From NCBI RefSeq assembly GCF_001658025.2, contig NZ_CP014007.2, positions 5,146,001 through 5,210,000 of the forward strand: DNA of 64,000 bases, read 5' to 3'. The notes beneath the pieces are model-generated. The model had not been told where the DNA came from. It did no database searches and was given only the letters and a program-made list of their open reading frames with translations. Origin of the DNA: Kosakonia oryzae (lineage in GTDB: Bacteria; Pseudomonadota; Gammaproteobacteria; Enterobacterales; Enterobacteriaceae). Of the stretch, positions 28,736 through 38,345 are shown piece after piece (the stretch's first letter is position 1; each line of letters starts with the position of its first letter). The translations under genes and the position numbers were made by a program.

Positions 28736-29337
28736 TTGCCCTCCAGTTTATCCAGGCGCTGAGCTAATGCTTCCGTCGCACGTTCCACGGCCGCCGTCTC
28801 TTCTGCAAACCAGGCCACTTCCAGAGCGCCCGGCGCGACGCGCCACTCTTCGGTTAACACTTCAGCGACGTAGCGTTGTTGACGCTGAACGCCATGGCGC
28901 AGCAAGCGCGCGCCACCGCGCAGGAATTTACTAATACCCTCGGCAGCAATATCGCCCGTCCAGGGAGCAAGCACCTCAGCGGGATCAAACTCAGCGAGAT
29001 CGGCAAGCGCCACCAGGTTTTGCACGACCTGGATATCCCCCTGAACTTCCAGCTCGCCGCTACGGATAAGCGCAGTGAGTTGTTGGCGATCGCGCAGTTT
29101 CGGCAATACCCGCAACTGGGTGATAACCGAACAGTCGGCCTCTCCTTCCCATTCGCTCAGGACGTCGATCTGCTGCTCGCTAAACACCAGCACAAACGGC
29201 GAGGAGAACTCCTGCAAAACAACGCGTAAAACTTTGCCGTACAGACGCTGACGCGCAGAAACCAGCGCGCTCTCGCGGTAGAGAAAGGTATTCAGCGCGC
29301 GTTCGATTCCGGCGGCCACCATCGGCTTAAAGGGCAT
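28732..29337 (-). CDS. ubiJ: Ubiquinone biosynthesis accessory factor UbiJ
   Basis: UbiJ binds isoprenoid tails through an SCP2 domain and, with UbiK, supports the cytosolic Ubi metabolon. The ATG at 29337 (MPFKPMV), six to seven bases after AGGAG, gives 201 residues like E. coli; a GTG two codons upstream is less likely. The SCP2 domain spans about residues 15-115, followed by a C-terminal coiled-coil-like helix rich in Glu and Ala. Confidence 0.96.
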   Translation of the reverse strand: MPFKPMVAAGIERALNTFLYRESALVSARQRLYGKVLRVVLQEFSSPFVLVFSEQQIDVLSEWEGEADCSVITQLRVLPKLRDRQQLTALIRSGELEVQGDIQVVQNLVALADLAEFDPAEVLAPWTGDIAAEGISKFLRGGARLLRHGVQRQQRYVAEVLTEEWRVAPGALEVAWFAEETAAVERATEALAQRLDKLEGK

Positions 29338-29348
29338 ACGCACTCCTG

Positions 29349-30104
29349 TCAGAATTTGTAGCCACGGTGCAGAGCAACAATACCGGCGGTCAGATTGTAG
29401 TAGTCAACGTTTTCAAAACCCGCGTCCTGCATCATCGCTTTCAGGGTTTCTTGATCGGGGTGCATACGGATGGATTCCGCCAGATAGCGGTAGCTGTCGG
29501 CATCGCTTGCCACCAGTTGGCCTATGCGCGGCAGAACATGGAAAGAGTACGCGTCGTACACTTTACTCAGCGGCTCAATAATCGGTTTGGAAAACTCCAG
29601 CACCAGAAGACGCCCGCCCGGTTTCAACACACGGAACATGGAGCGCAGCGCTTGCTCTTTTTCCGTTACGTTGCGCAAACCGAAAGAGATGGTAATGCAG
29701 TCGAAGGTATTATCCGGGAACGGCAGCGCTTCTGCGTTTGCCTGTACATACTCAACGTTACCGATAATGCCGATGTTGCGCAGCTTTTCGCGCCCCATTT
29801 TCAGCATTGAGTCGTTGATATCAGCCAGCACAACCTGCCCGGTTTCACCCACCAGACGTGAGAACTTAGCGGTCAAATCGCCAGTTCCGCCGGCCAGATC
29901 GAGAACTTTTTGCCCACGGCGTACGCCGCTGCAATCAATGGTAAAACGCTTCCATAAACGGTGAATGCCCATCGACATCAAATCGTTCATAACGTCATAT
30001 TTTGACGCGACCGAATGGAAAACATGCGCCACCATGTCGGCTTTGTTTTCTTTGGCGACGGTCTGAAAACCAAAGTGTGTTGTCTCTTTTGAATCTTCCG
30101 CCAT
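29349..30104 (-). CDS. ubiE: Ubiquinone/menaquinone C-methyltransferase UbiE
   Basis: UbiE performs the C-methylation in both ubiquinone and menaquinone synthesis using S-adenosylmethionine. The 251-residue class I methyltransferase shows motif [16 protein letters not shown] near residue 68, the ubiE signature [15 protein letters not shown] near 40, and [18 protein letters not shown] near 140. It is the first gene of ubiE-ubiJ-ubiB. Confidence 0.98.
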   Translation of the reverse strand: MAEDSKETTHFGFQTVAKENKADMVAHVFHSVASKYDVMNDLMSMGIHRLWKRFTIDCSGVRRGQKVLDLAGGTGDLTAKFSRLVGETGQVVLADINDSMLKMGREKLRNIGIIGNVEYVQANAEALPFPDNTFDCITISFGLRNVTEKEQALRSMFRVLKPGGRLLVLEFSKPIIEPLSKVYDAYSFHVLPRIGQLVASDADSYRYLAESIRMHPDQETLKAMMQDAGFENVDYYNLTAGIVALHRGYKF

Positions 30105-30170
30105 CTTAGTGCCTGCTATTTAAGAATTTGTTTGTGAAGTGTATCAGATTGGACGCAATTGCCCTACGAT

Positions 30171-31631
30171 TCAACCGCCCGATGATGCCTTCGCGCCAGG
30201 TTCCTCATGCTGCGTTTCATCGTCTAACTGGTTGTCTTCATTATATTCGTTTACCGCTTCCTGCCCCGATCGCAGGCGAAACTCTTCATCCTGCGCCTGA
30301 GCTTCCGCCGTTAATTCTGGATTAATCTCACGCTTAATCTCAACGCCAAGGCCGCGAAATGCCTCCGCCTGCGCCAGCACATTGCCGCGCCCGGCAGTGA
30401 GTTTTTTCATCGCCTGGCGGTAGTTATCCTGCGCTTTATCCAGGCTCTGTCCGATGGACGACATGTCATCAACGAACAGGCGCATTTTGTCATACAGCCG
30501 ACTCGCCCTTTCTGCAATCTGTTGAGCGTTGCGACTTTGATGCTCATAGCGCCAAAGGTTAGCGATGGTGCGCAGCGCTACCAGTAGCGTGGTAGGGCTG
30601 ACCAGCATAATGTTATTCTTCAGCGCTTCCGTTATCAGTTCGGGCTGCCTGTCGAGGGCGATCAGGAACGCCGGTTCCACCGGAATAAACATCAGGACGT
30701 AGTCGAGGCTGCGCAGGCCGGGAAGCTGCTGATAATCTTTGCGCCCCAACAGGCGAATATGATTGCGTACCGAGGCGATATGCTCCTGCAGCGCGCCTTC
30801 GCGGGTAAATTCATCGTCGGCGTTGAAGTAGCGCTCGTAGGCCACCAGCGTCATTTTGGCATCAATCACGACATCCTTGCCCTGCGGTAAGCGCACGATC
30901 ACATCCGGCTGCATACGCGCACGGCTGTCGTTTTCCAGGCTGACCTGGGTTTCATATTCGTACCCTTCGCGCAGACCGGACGCTTCCAGCACGCGGGTCA
31001 GCACCACTTCGCCCCAATTGCCCTGCGTTTTATTATCGCCTTTCAATGCGCGCGTCAGGTTGATGGCCTCCTGAGCCATCTGGGCGTTTAGCTGTTGCAG
31101 ATTGCGGATTTCATGCGCCAACGTATGGCGTTCGCGCGCCTCCTGGCCAAAGCTCTCCTGCACCTGACGGCGAAAACCGTCGAGCTGCTCGCGCAGCGGC
31201 GTTAGCAGGCCGTTCAGGCTCTGGCGGTTCTGTTCATCCACCCGCCGGTTGCTCTGCTCAAAAATGCGGTTCGCAAGGTTTTCAAATTGTTCGCTGAGAC
31301 GCTGCTCGCTGCTGTGCATCTGGCGTAGCTTCTCTTCCGCATGCAACTGGGTGGATTCCAGGCGGGTGGTGACTTCACGAAGATCGGCTTCCAGCGAGCT
31401 GTTGATATGCTGCAGGCTGCGCAGTTCGTTATTGAGTAGCTCGCACTCTTCACGCCAGTGCTCGCTCTGAACCAACTGCTGGCGGGTGGCGCTCAGTTCA
31501 CTAAACACATCGCGTTGCTCGGCAAGTAATTCCGCCTGCTGCTGCGCCCCGCGCCAGCTTGCAGCCAGCCAGCCGACCAGTAATCCCGCCAGCGCCAGCG
31601 CTGCCATGACGATGATTGAAGTGTCCACCAC
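30171..31631 (-). CDS. rmuC: DNA recombination protein RmuC
   Basis: RmuC limits inversions at short inverted repeats and is a predicted nuclease-fold protein. At 486 residues it is slightly longer than E. coli RmuC. It has an N-terminal membrane helix (about 5-26), a long coiled coil (about 30-150), and the conserved RmuC domain with TQGNWGEVVL, MQPDVIVRLPQGKDVVIDAKM and LDYVLMFIPVEPAF. The C-terminal tail is Glu/Gln-rich. Confidence 0.96.
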   Translation of the reverse strand: MVDTSIIVMAALALAGLLVGWLAASWRGAQQQAELLAEQRDVFSELSATRQQLVQSEHWREECELLNNELRSLQHINSSLEADLREVTTRLESTQLHAEEKLRQMHSSEQRLSEQFENLANRIFEQSNRRVDEQNRQSLNGLLTPLREQLDGFRRQVQESFGQEARERHTLAHEIRNLQQLNAQMAQEAINLTRALKGDNKTQGNWGEVVLTRVLEASGLREGYEYETQVSLENDSRARMQPDVIVRLPQGKDVVIDAKMTLVAYERYFNADDEFTREGALQEHIASVRNHIRLLGRKDYQQLPGLRSLDYVLMFIPVEPAFLIALDRQPELITEALKNNIMLVSPTTLLVALRTIANLWRYEHQSRNAQQIAERASRLYDKMRLFVDDMSSIGQSLDKAQDNYRQAMKKLTAGRGNVLAQAEAFRGLGVEIKREINPELTAEAQAQDEEFRLRSGQEAVNEYNEDNQLDDETQHEEPGAKASSGG

Positions 31632-31738
31632 GCCTCCTCCAGACCTTATTCTTACAAGCGGGAATTGTGCTGTATAAACGTCCAGTTGGGAAGGGCTTTT
31701 CCTGCGAGGCGCTACGCAGAAACGGAAAGGGATTTGTC

Positions 31739-31768
31739 AGGCCCGGTAAACGTAGCGTTACCGGGCAC
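31739..31768. repeat. REP-like palindrome between udp and rmuC
   Basis: GCCCGGTAAACGTAGCGTTACCGGGC forms a clean REP-like stem 3' of udp. Confidence 0.75.
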
Positions 31769-31781
31769 CGGGAGAGAGGAA

Positions 31782-32543
31782 TTACAGCAGGCGACGTGCG
31801 GCTTCCACCACGATTTTCACGGCGTGGCTTTCGGTCTGTTTCATCGTTTCTGCGTTCGGGATCTCCTGCTGGGTACGATTCACAATCACCCCAGCCACCA
31901 TCCCGGCGCGCAGTCCCTGGCTTGAACACATGGTCAGCAGCGTCGCGGATTCCATTTCATAATTCATCACACCCATTGATTGCCACTCTTCCATTGAGCC
32001 TTTAAAGCTTTTCACCACGCGCCCGGAGAATGTGTCATAACGCTCCTGGCCCGGGTAAAAGGTGTCAGACGATGCTGTTACGCCAATGTGTTTAGTTGCG
32101 CCAATCGCATCCGCCGCTGCAACCAGCGCCGTAGTGCAGGCAAAGTCGGCCACCGCCGGGTATTCCATCGGTGCAAAATGCAGGCTGGCGCCATCAAGGC
32201 GCACGGAGGCGGTGGTAATCAGTACATCGCCAACATTGATATGCGGCTGAATCGCCCCGGTTGTGCCGACACGCAGAAAAGTGCGGATGCCAAGCTGCGC
32301 CAGTTCTTCAACGGCGATAGACGTTGACGGACCGCCGATGCCGGTGGAGCACACAATAACCGGCTTGCCATCCAGTTCGGCACGCCAGCTGGTAAATTCG
32401 CGGTGAGATGCCAGTTTGACCGGCTCATCCATCAGCGCGGCGATCTTTTCCACACGCTCCGGATCGCCAGGGACAATGGCCAGCGTAGCCCCTTGTAAAT
32501 CGTTTTTGGTGAGACCGAGATGAAAAACATCAGACCTGGACAT
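31782..32543 (-). CDS. udp: Uridine phosphorylase
   Basis: Udp reversibly splits uridine with phosphate to uracil and ribose-1-phosphate, in the cytosol. The ATG at 32543 ([15 protein letters not shown]) follows AGGAG and gives the standard 253 residues. Phosphate- and nucleoside-binding motifs include [39 protein letters not shown] and [14 protein letters not shown]. Expression is probably under CRP and CytR, judged from the paired CRP sites upstream. Confidence 0.98.
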   Translation of the reverse strand: MSRSDVFHLGLTKNDLQGATLAIVPGDPERVEKIAALMDEPVKLASHREFTSWRAELDGKPVIVCSTGIGGPSTSIAVEELAQLGIRTFLRVGTTGAIQPHINVGDVLITTASVRLDGASLHFAPMEYPAVADFACTTALVAAADAIGATKHIGVTASSDTFYPGQERYDTFSGRVVKSFKGSMEEWQSMGVMNYEMESATLLTMCSSQGLRAGMVAGVIVNRTQQEIPNAETMKQTESHAVKIVVEAARRLL

Positions 32544-32588
32544 AACAGGCTCCTTTGTGGTTGGTTTTATCAGGAGAGGCAAAAAGCC

Positions 32589-32683
32589 ACTTTACAGAAG
32601 GCGCCCGCCTATTTTCGTGATTAACGTCACCATGATAGAAAGTGTTTGCATATCATTTCCATAAATTAGTGACCCAAGTCACA
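32589..32683 (-). promoter_or_regulatory. udp promoter with two CRP sites
   Basis: Two CRP-like sites, AGTGA-N6-TCACA (32668-32683) and CGTGA-N6-TCACC (32616-32631), have centres 52 bp apart. That is the spacing of the E. coli udp CRP1/CRP2 pair, between which CytR binds. A -10 TAAAGT lies at 32589-32594 at the distance expected for a class II site. Confidence 0.8.
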
Positions 32684-32804
32684 TTACCATGCTGTATCTT
32701 ACAACGCAGCAGCAAAGATAGTCGATGAAACGGGGATTTGCGCGCGCGCCAGGCCTTCCCGTCTATAGTTATTGAAGCGCTAATAAAAGGGTATGGAGAA
32801 TGCC

Positions 32805-33611
32805 ATGACAACCAACAAACAGCCGGGCTTTGCACCTGCAGCTTCGCCTCACGCTTCCACCATCGTGCACACACCGGAGGACGCCCTAATCGCAGGCGAA
32901 ACCTCCATTCCCACGCAGGGCGACAGTATGCCTGCGTTTCACGCCCGCCCCAAAAATGCCGCTGGCCCGTTGCCGATCGTCATTGTGGTGCAGGAAATTT
33001 TCGGCGTACATGAACATATCCGCGATATCTGCCGCCGTCTGGCGCTGGAAGGTTACCTCGCCATTGCGCCTGAGCTCTACTTTCGCCAGGGCGATCCGAA
33101 TGATTTCGCCGATATCCAGACGCTCCTGAGCGGGCTGGTCAGTAAGGTGCCGGATGCCCAGGTGCTGGCCGACCTCGACCACGTCGCCAGTTGGGCGGCG
33201 CGCAATGGCGGCAACGCACATCAATTGTTGATCACCGGTTTTTGCTGGGGAGGACGTATCGCCTGGCTGTATGCGGCGCATAACCCGCAGTTGAAAGCCG
33301 CGGTGGCCTGGTACGGTAAGCTGGTGGGAGAGAAATCGCTCAACTCGCCGCGCCACCCGGTAGATGTCGCGACCGATCTGACCGCGCCAGTGCTGGGTTT
33401 ATACGGCGCGCAGGATACCGGTATTCCTCTCGAAAGCGTGGAAACCATGCGCCAGGCGCTGCGGGCAGCTAATGCTACTGCCGAGATTGTGGTTTACCCG
33501 GAAGCGGGCCATGCCTTTAATGCCGATTACCGCCCGAGCTATCACGAAGAGTCAGCAAAAGATGGCTGGCAACGCATGCTGGCATGGTTTGCCCAGTACA
33601 ATAAAAAATAG
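32805..33611 (+). CDS. dlhH: Dienelactone hydrolase family protein DlhH
   Basis: A putative carboxymethylenebutenolidase (formerly ysgA), an alpha/beta hydrolase without a settled substrate in enterics. The ATG at 32805 (MTTNKQPGF), behind GGAG, gives 268 residues. The nucleophile elbow GFCWGGR has cysteine, near residue 142; the catalytic aspartate lies in LYGAQDTGIP and the histidine in YPEAGHAFNADYRPSY. It is divergent from udp. The fimbrial islet begins after its 3' hairpin. Confidence 0.95.
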   Translation: MTTNKQPGFAPAASPHASTIVHTPEDALIAGETSIPTQGDSMPAFHARPKNAAGPLPIVIVVQEIFGVHEHIRDICRRLALEGYLAIAPELYFRQGDPNDFADIQTLLSGLVSKVPDAQVLADLDHVASWAARNGGNAHQLLITGFCWGGRIAWLYAAHNPQLKAAVAWYGKLVGEKSLNSPRHPVDVATDLTAPVLGLYGAQDTGIPLESVETMRQALRAANATAEIVVYPEAGHAFNADYRPSYHEESAKDGWQRMLAWFAQYNKK

Positions 33612-33617
33612 TATCCG

Positions 33618-33639
33618 TGCCGGGGGAAACGCCCCGGCA
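33618..33639 (+). terminator. Hairpin after dlhH
   Basis: TGCCGGGG, loop GAAACG, CCCCGGCA lies seven bases past the dlhH stop. No T tract follows, so it may protect the 3' end rather than terminate. Confidence 0.6.
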
Positions 33640-34194
33640 AATAATAGAGACTTAAGATAAAACGCTAATATGAAAACACCCTTAATTTCTGACCGTATTA
33701 ACAGCGAATGAAGGGAAACGGATTTATATGAAAGCTTCGTTTTGCATTAAGAAAAAGTTTGATGGGATCAAGAAAATTCTATTATCCTGGCAGAAATAAG
33801 CAATTGCACCTCAGAAAATACTCAACGCCAGCGTCAGTTAATAGTATGTATTTTAATGTCTTTTCAAATCTCAGCATAAAAAAACACCAATTCAAAAGAT
33901 GATTTTGCTTTTTCGTAGTGACCAGATATTGAACTTTGCTGGTTTACCTATTCTTCGCTTCCATGCAATACTTTGGATACACCTTATTACAGGTAAACGC
34001 CTTTAATAAGATTATGCTTAGCGCATATCATAGAAGGAATTATTCACATTTTTTGACGGCACTAAATAATTGCACAGACCAGCACCATAAAATGGTACTG
34101 GACATAACAAAACCCGGGCAAAGCTCCGTAAAAAAAGATTCCTTCTGCGCAACTATTTAGCGTTTTTACTTATATTTTTATACAGGGTTGTCAC
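33640..34194. other. AT-rich gap upstream of the fimbrial genes
   Basis: About 555 bases of visibly AT-rich sequence without a gene I can support. The only frame of note would begin with TTG near 33936 (74 codons), has no ribosome site and resembles nothing I know. A near-perfect inverted repeat, CCAGCACCAT / ATGGTACTGG, lies at 34079-34101. The composition contrasts with the flanking core genes and fits acquired DNA. Confidence 0.6.
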
Positions 34195-34941
34195 GTGAGA
34201 AAAAATATTTCAGCATTGTCGCTTTTAGCCGTATCTGTTTGTTTTTTGCCTGACATCGCCTCAGCCGCATCCTCCCATTCTGTAACGTCGACCCAAACGT
34301 TTTCAGTCCGGCTTGGTGCCTCTCGTTTGATTTATGATCCTGCGTCCAACGGTACAACCCTGACGGTAACCAATCCGCAGGATTACCCCATTCTGATCCA
34401 GTCTCAAGCGCTGGATGAAAACAGGAAAAATAAAGCACCGTTTGTTGTAACGCCCCCGCTGATGCGCCTGGACGGGCAGCAGTCCAGCCGATTACGTATT
34501 GTGCGCACCGGCGGTAATTTCCGGGCCGACCGTGAAACGTTACAGTGGTTATGCGTCAAGGGAATTCCCCCCAAAGCGGGAGACGAGTGGGCAAAAGAGG
34601 AGGCAGATAAAGTCTCGCTGAACGTTCAACTCACTATCAATAACTGTATCAAACTGCTCATTCGTCCAGGCACGTTAAAAAGCCATCCTGACGATGCAGA
34701 AAATCGCCTGCAATGGCAGCAGCACGGCAATAAATTGACCGCAACGAATAACTCGCCGTTTTACATTAATATCAGCGCGCTAAAAATTAATGGCGTTACC
34801 GTACAGGACATCAAATACGTTGCGCCTTTCTCTTCGCGCGATTTCACACTGACTTCCGCAACAAAAAGTAAAAGAATTGAATGGAAGATCGTGAACGATT
34901 ACGGCGGTGAAAGTCAGACCTGGCAAGCCAGCGTAGAATAA
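34195..34941 (+). CDS. FGL-type periplasmic fimbrial chaperone (AfaB/SafB/Caf1M-like)
   Basis: A PapD-like chaperone that would cap pilus subunits in the periplasm and hand them to the usher. The 248-residue protein has a signal peptide (about 1-24, ending ASA). The two immunoglobulin-like domains carry the subunit-anchoring basic residues in GASRLIYDP (Arg near 44) and CIKLLIRP (Lys near 153). Cysteines near 120 and 151 flank a long F1-G1 loop. These two cysteines and the loop are the mark of the FGL subclass that builds thin or capsule-like polyadhesins. The start is GTG at 34195. A 229-bp gap separates it from the usher. Confidence 0.9.
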   Translation: MRKNISALSLLAVSVCFLPDIASAASSHSVTSTQTFSVRLGASRLIYDPASNGTTLTVTNPQDYPILIQSQALDENRKNKAPFVVTPPLMRLDGQQSSRLRIVRTGGNFRADRETLQWLCVKGIPPKAGDEWAKEEADKVSLNVQLTINNCIKLLIRPGTLKSHPDDAENRLQWQQHGNKLTATNNSPFYINISALKINGVTVQDIKYVAPFSSRDFTLTSATKSKRIEWKIVNDYGGESQTWQASVE

Positions 34942-35170
34942 CAATGCTATTTAATTCGCCACAGCATAGAAGCAAGCGTATTTATTATTCATATGTATAT
35001 ATGCAATTAACTTGCAGGTGCTGATTTATTGGCATCACTCTCGTTCAATAACAACGACGCGCGTTTTTACCCTTTTTTATTGTGCGTTTATCGAAGGGTA
35101 GCAGGCATATTTATGGCCACATTACTGTTTATAAAACAATAATATTCGATGTTGTTTGGCTCACATTTAT
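34942..35170 (+). other. Long gap between chaperone and usher genes
   Basis: This is 229 bases, long for a chaperone-usher operon. It is AT-rich and contains TACCCTT/AAGGGTA arms around 35070-35102 and an ATAAAACAATAATATTC stretch about 40 bases before the usher that could hold a -10. No gene is visible. It may hold a second promoter or a processing site. Confidence 0.4.
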
Positions 35171-37746
35171 ATGACAGTAAAACAATATTATGTTCTGCCA
35201 TTACTCTTTGTTGGGATAGCTGTTTGCACATGTTCACCCGCAAATGCGGCGGCAGAAAGCTGGTCATTTGATCCCGCGCTATTAGGTGGCGAAGAGGGAA
35301 GAAACGTTGATATCTCGGTTTTTAACGAAGGAAGCCAGCTACCTGGAATTTACCCGGTAGACATTTTGCTAAACGGCGTCGTGGTGGATTCCAGGGAGAT
35401 GGTATTCCATCAGGCGCGAGATAAAAACGGCAAGCGTTTTCTGAAAACCTGCCTGACTGAAGCCCTGCTGACGCAATATGGCGTGAAAACAGAAGAGTAC
35501 CCTGGTCTCTTTGTCGCTCGCGCTTCGGAGAAAACAACCGATGGCGAGACACTGCAATGTGCCACGCTGACAGCCATTCCGCAGGCGTCAGAAACATTCC
35601 AGTTTTATCAGCAGCAATTGTTGCTCAGTGTCCCGCAGGCGGCACTGCGCCCAAAGGTATCAGGTCTCGCACCACGGGAACTCTGGAATGACGGTATTCC
35701 TGCCCTGCTGATGAATTACCGTATAAATACAGCCCGTTCGGCATCATCAGGCAGCGGATCCTCAACGAATAGCACCACGTTCGCCCAGCTTGAGCCGGGA
35801 GTGAATCTTGGCGCCTGGCGTTTGCGAAATCTGACAACCTGGCAGAAAGAGAGTCAATCGCCAGGAAAATGGCAGACTGCCTGGACCTATGCTGAACGCG
35901 GATTATATGACCTGAAAAGCCGTCTGGCATTGGGGGATCGTTACACCCCGGCCGACATCTTTGACAGCGTTCCATTTCGGGGGTAATGGTTGGCTCCGAT
36001 GAAGCAATGGTTCCCTATAACCAAAGAGAATTCGCCCCTGTTATTCGGGGGATCGCGCGCACGCAGGCCAGGATTGAAGTCAAACGCAGCGGTTATGTGA
36101 TTTACAGCACCACCGTTGCGCCAGGGCCTTTTGCGTTGACAGATCTTCCCTCCGCCGGTGACGGCGGCGACTTACAGGTGACAATTTTTGAAAACGACGG
36201 CCGCCAGCAAAGTTTTATTGTGCCCTCTACCACGCCAGCTATCGCGCTTCGTGAAGGTTATTTCAAGTACAACCTGATGAGCGGTCGCTACCGCCCGTCA
36301 AATGGCGCGGTCAGCGATAGTTATGTCGTTCAGGCGTCCCTGATGTATGGGTTGCCATGGGGCATAACGGCTTACGGAGGTTTACAGAACGCAGCCCATT
36401 ACAGCGCAGCATCGCTGGGGCTGGGGGTATCACTCAATAAGTTGGGCGCTATTTCGCTGGATGGCATTCAGGAACAGAGAAAGCCACGCAGAGAAGAGCA
36501 TTCACAAGGCAGCGCCTGGCGCGTGCGCTACAGCAAAAGCATTGAAGCCACGCATACCGGATTCACACTTTCCTGCAACCGCTACGCGTCGTCGGGATTC
36601 CACGGATTGTCGGCGGTGCTGGACAGCGATCAGGCGCATGAAGCTGGCGGATATCTGAATCAGAACAATTTGCGCCGCAAAATGCGCTCCAGTCTGACAC
36701 TCAGCCAGTCCCTGGGACAGTGGGGGTCGGTGAGCCTGACGGGGGCCAGGGAGAGCTACTGGCAACATCACGAGACGCGGGATGAGCTGATGGTTTCCTG
36801 GGCCGCAAGTTTTCATGACGCCACATGGTCACTGAACTGGACGCAACGCCAGGAGCCGGTTTACCACGGCGGCGCACAGCCAGTCGGGCGTAAAACGGAT
36901 CGGGAAGTGAGTTTCTGGATTAGCCTGCCTCTGGATCGCTGGATGGGAAACCACTCGCGTGCCAGTTATCAGATGGTAAACGGGGACATACGCGGTATGC
37001 AGCATGAAATGGGATTGAATGGCGACAGCTTTGATCGCCGTCTGAGTTGGGATGTACGTGAACGGATGACGCCTGGCAACCCGGCTACCGACCGAAACAG
37101 CAGCCTGATTAATCTGACCTGGCGCGGCGCTTATGGTGAATTGAAAGGCGGTTATCGCTACAGCCAATCCTCCCGCCAGATGAATGCGGGCGTGGCTGGC
37201 GGCGTAGTGATTCATCGCCATGGGATCACGCTGGGCCAGCCATTGGGAGAAACCGTGGCGCTGGTAGCAGCGCCGGGCGCAGCAGGCGTATCGGCAGGCG
37301 ATATTCCCGGCGTGAAAACCGATTTTCGTGGATACACCACGCTGGACTACGTGATGCCCTATCAGGCGAATTTAGTCACGCTCGATCCCAATACCCTACC
37401 CGCTGATGTTGAAGTCCCACAAACGGATACCCGAATAGTCCCTACGGCAGGGGCCGTCATCGTGGCGAAATTCTCAACCCGAACAGGTGCCCGCGCCATC
37501 ATCACGCTGACTCAGGCGAATAACCATCTCGTGCCCTTTGGCGCGCTGGTCACGCTTGCGGGCAATGAGACCAACACCGGCGCAGGTATTACGGGTGATG
37601 GCGGAGAGGTGTACATGAGCGGGCTACCGCTAACGGGAAGACTCCTGGTCTCGCTGGGCAATAAACGCCCATGTATAGCGGACTACCGTCTACCAGAAGA
37701 AAAAAACTCTGCGGGTATCTATGCCTTTAGAGCCGTATGCCGTTAA
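35171..37746 (+). pseudogene. Outer-membrane fimbrial usher (AfaC/SafC-like), frameshifted
   Basis: An usher would form the 24-strand outer-membrane pore that secretes and assembles the pilus. The gene is read in two frames. The first part (35171-35986, 271 codons) holds a signal peptide ending ANA, the N-terminal chaperone-binding domain (SFDPALLGG, DISVFN) and the first barrel strands to DSVPFRG. The second (35986-37746, 586 residues) continues with VGSDEAMVPYNQREFAPVIR, the barrel and plug, and the C-terminal domains. Adding one G to the five-G run at 35979-35983 restores the conserved PFRGVM and a product near 857 residues, the normal usher length. The stop and the next ATG overlap as TAATG, so reinitiation is possible. 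No strong ribosome site precedes the first ATG. No other lesion is visible. Confidence 0.85.
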
Positions 37747-37763
37747 GCATGAAGGTGTCTGAA

Positions 37764-38207
37764 ATGAAAAGCAAAATCACACTTCCGTTACTCATTGTCG
37801 CCGCGCTCTGTTTGCCCACAACACAGGCGCAGGCAGCGGAAGCCGTACCTGAAGTTACGCTGAACATACATCCACCCCAGGAGACAAAATTGCGTGATGG
37901 CACGGTTATCGGCTACGGCCGGATAGTTTTTCAGGCGGCGCATTCCGGGTATCTGGCCTGGCTGAATGCACAGAAAAGCGCCCCGACGCCGGGGCGATAT
38001 GTACTGACGGGCAAGCGTGATTCTGCGCATCAATTGCGGGTTCGGCTGGCAGGTGAAGACTGGTCAGGTGAGAGCAAGGATCGAGGCGGCATTGTCAGCA
38101 CCACCTCCGCGACGCGAGCCAGCTTTCAGATTGTCATCGACGGAAACCAGCAAGCCGCTGCCGATGAATACGTCATTACGGCCAACGCGCTTGCCATCGT
38201 CCCGTGA
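37764..38207 (+). CDS. AfaD/SafD-like pilus tip or invasin subunit
   Basis: A 147-residue secreted subunit with a signal peptide (about 1-22, ending AQA). The start at 37764 (MKSKITLP) follows AAGGTG; an upstream ATG overlapping the usher end is less likely. Family pattern: a donor-strand-like N terminus (VPEVTLNIHPP), then RIVFQAAHSGYLAWLNAQ, GRYVLTGK, HQLRVRLAGEDW and FQIVIDGNQQAAADEYVIT, which is typical of AfaD/SafD. In that family the fold is normally locked by a cysteine pair, and here the mature chain has none. Its position between usher and pilins is that of afaD. Confidence 0.8.
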   Translation: MKSKITLPLLIVAALCLPTTQAQAAEAVPEVTLNIHPPQETKLRDGTVIGYGRIVFQAAHSGYLAWLNAQKSAPTPGRYVLTGKRDSAHQLRVRLAGEDWSGESKDRGGIVSTTSATRASFQIVIDGNQQAAADEYVITANALAIVP

Positions 38208-38248
38208 ACAACGAGCACAACGCATTACGCGGGCTTCAGGATCGGAGG

Positions 38249-38310
38249 CCCGCGCACCAGGTTGTCACCTGCAAAGGCGACACCACCCACGCCCAGGTAT
38301 GCGGCGCGGG
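38249..38310 (+). repeat. Long imperfect hairpin before the first pilin gene
   Basis: Arms CCCGCGC (38249-38255) and GCGCGGG (38304-38310) enclose a second, imperfect stem (GGTTGTCACC with GGCGACACC). It sits in the 138-bp gap between the tip and pilin genes, where fimbrial operons often have mRNA processing or stabilising structures. Confidence 0.5.
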
Positions 38311-38345
38311 AACAATCAACGATGATGAAACTAAAGGAATGATTT

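Noticed and set aside
33936..34160. 74-codon frame upstream of the fimbrial chaperone
   Set aside because: TTG start, no ribosome site, no known fold; the AT-rich sequence gives such frames by chance.
35986..37746. Second usher part as an independent gene
   Set aside because: It starts inside the conserved barrel without signal peptide or N-terminal domain, so it is the remainder of one usher.
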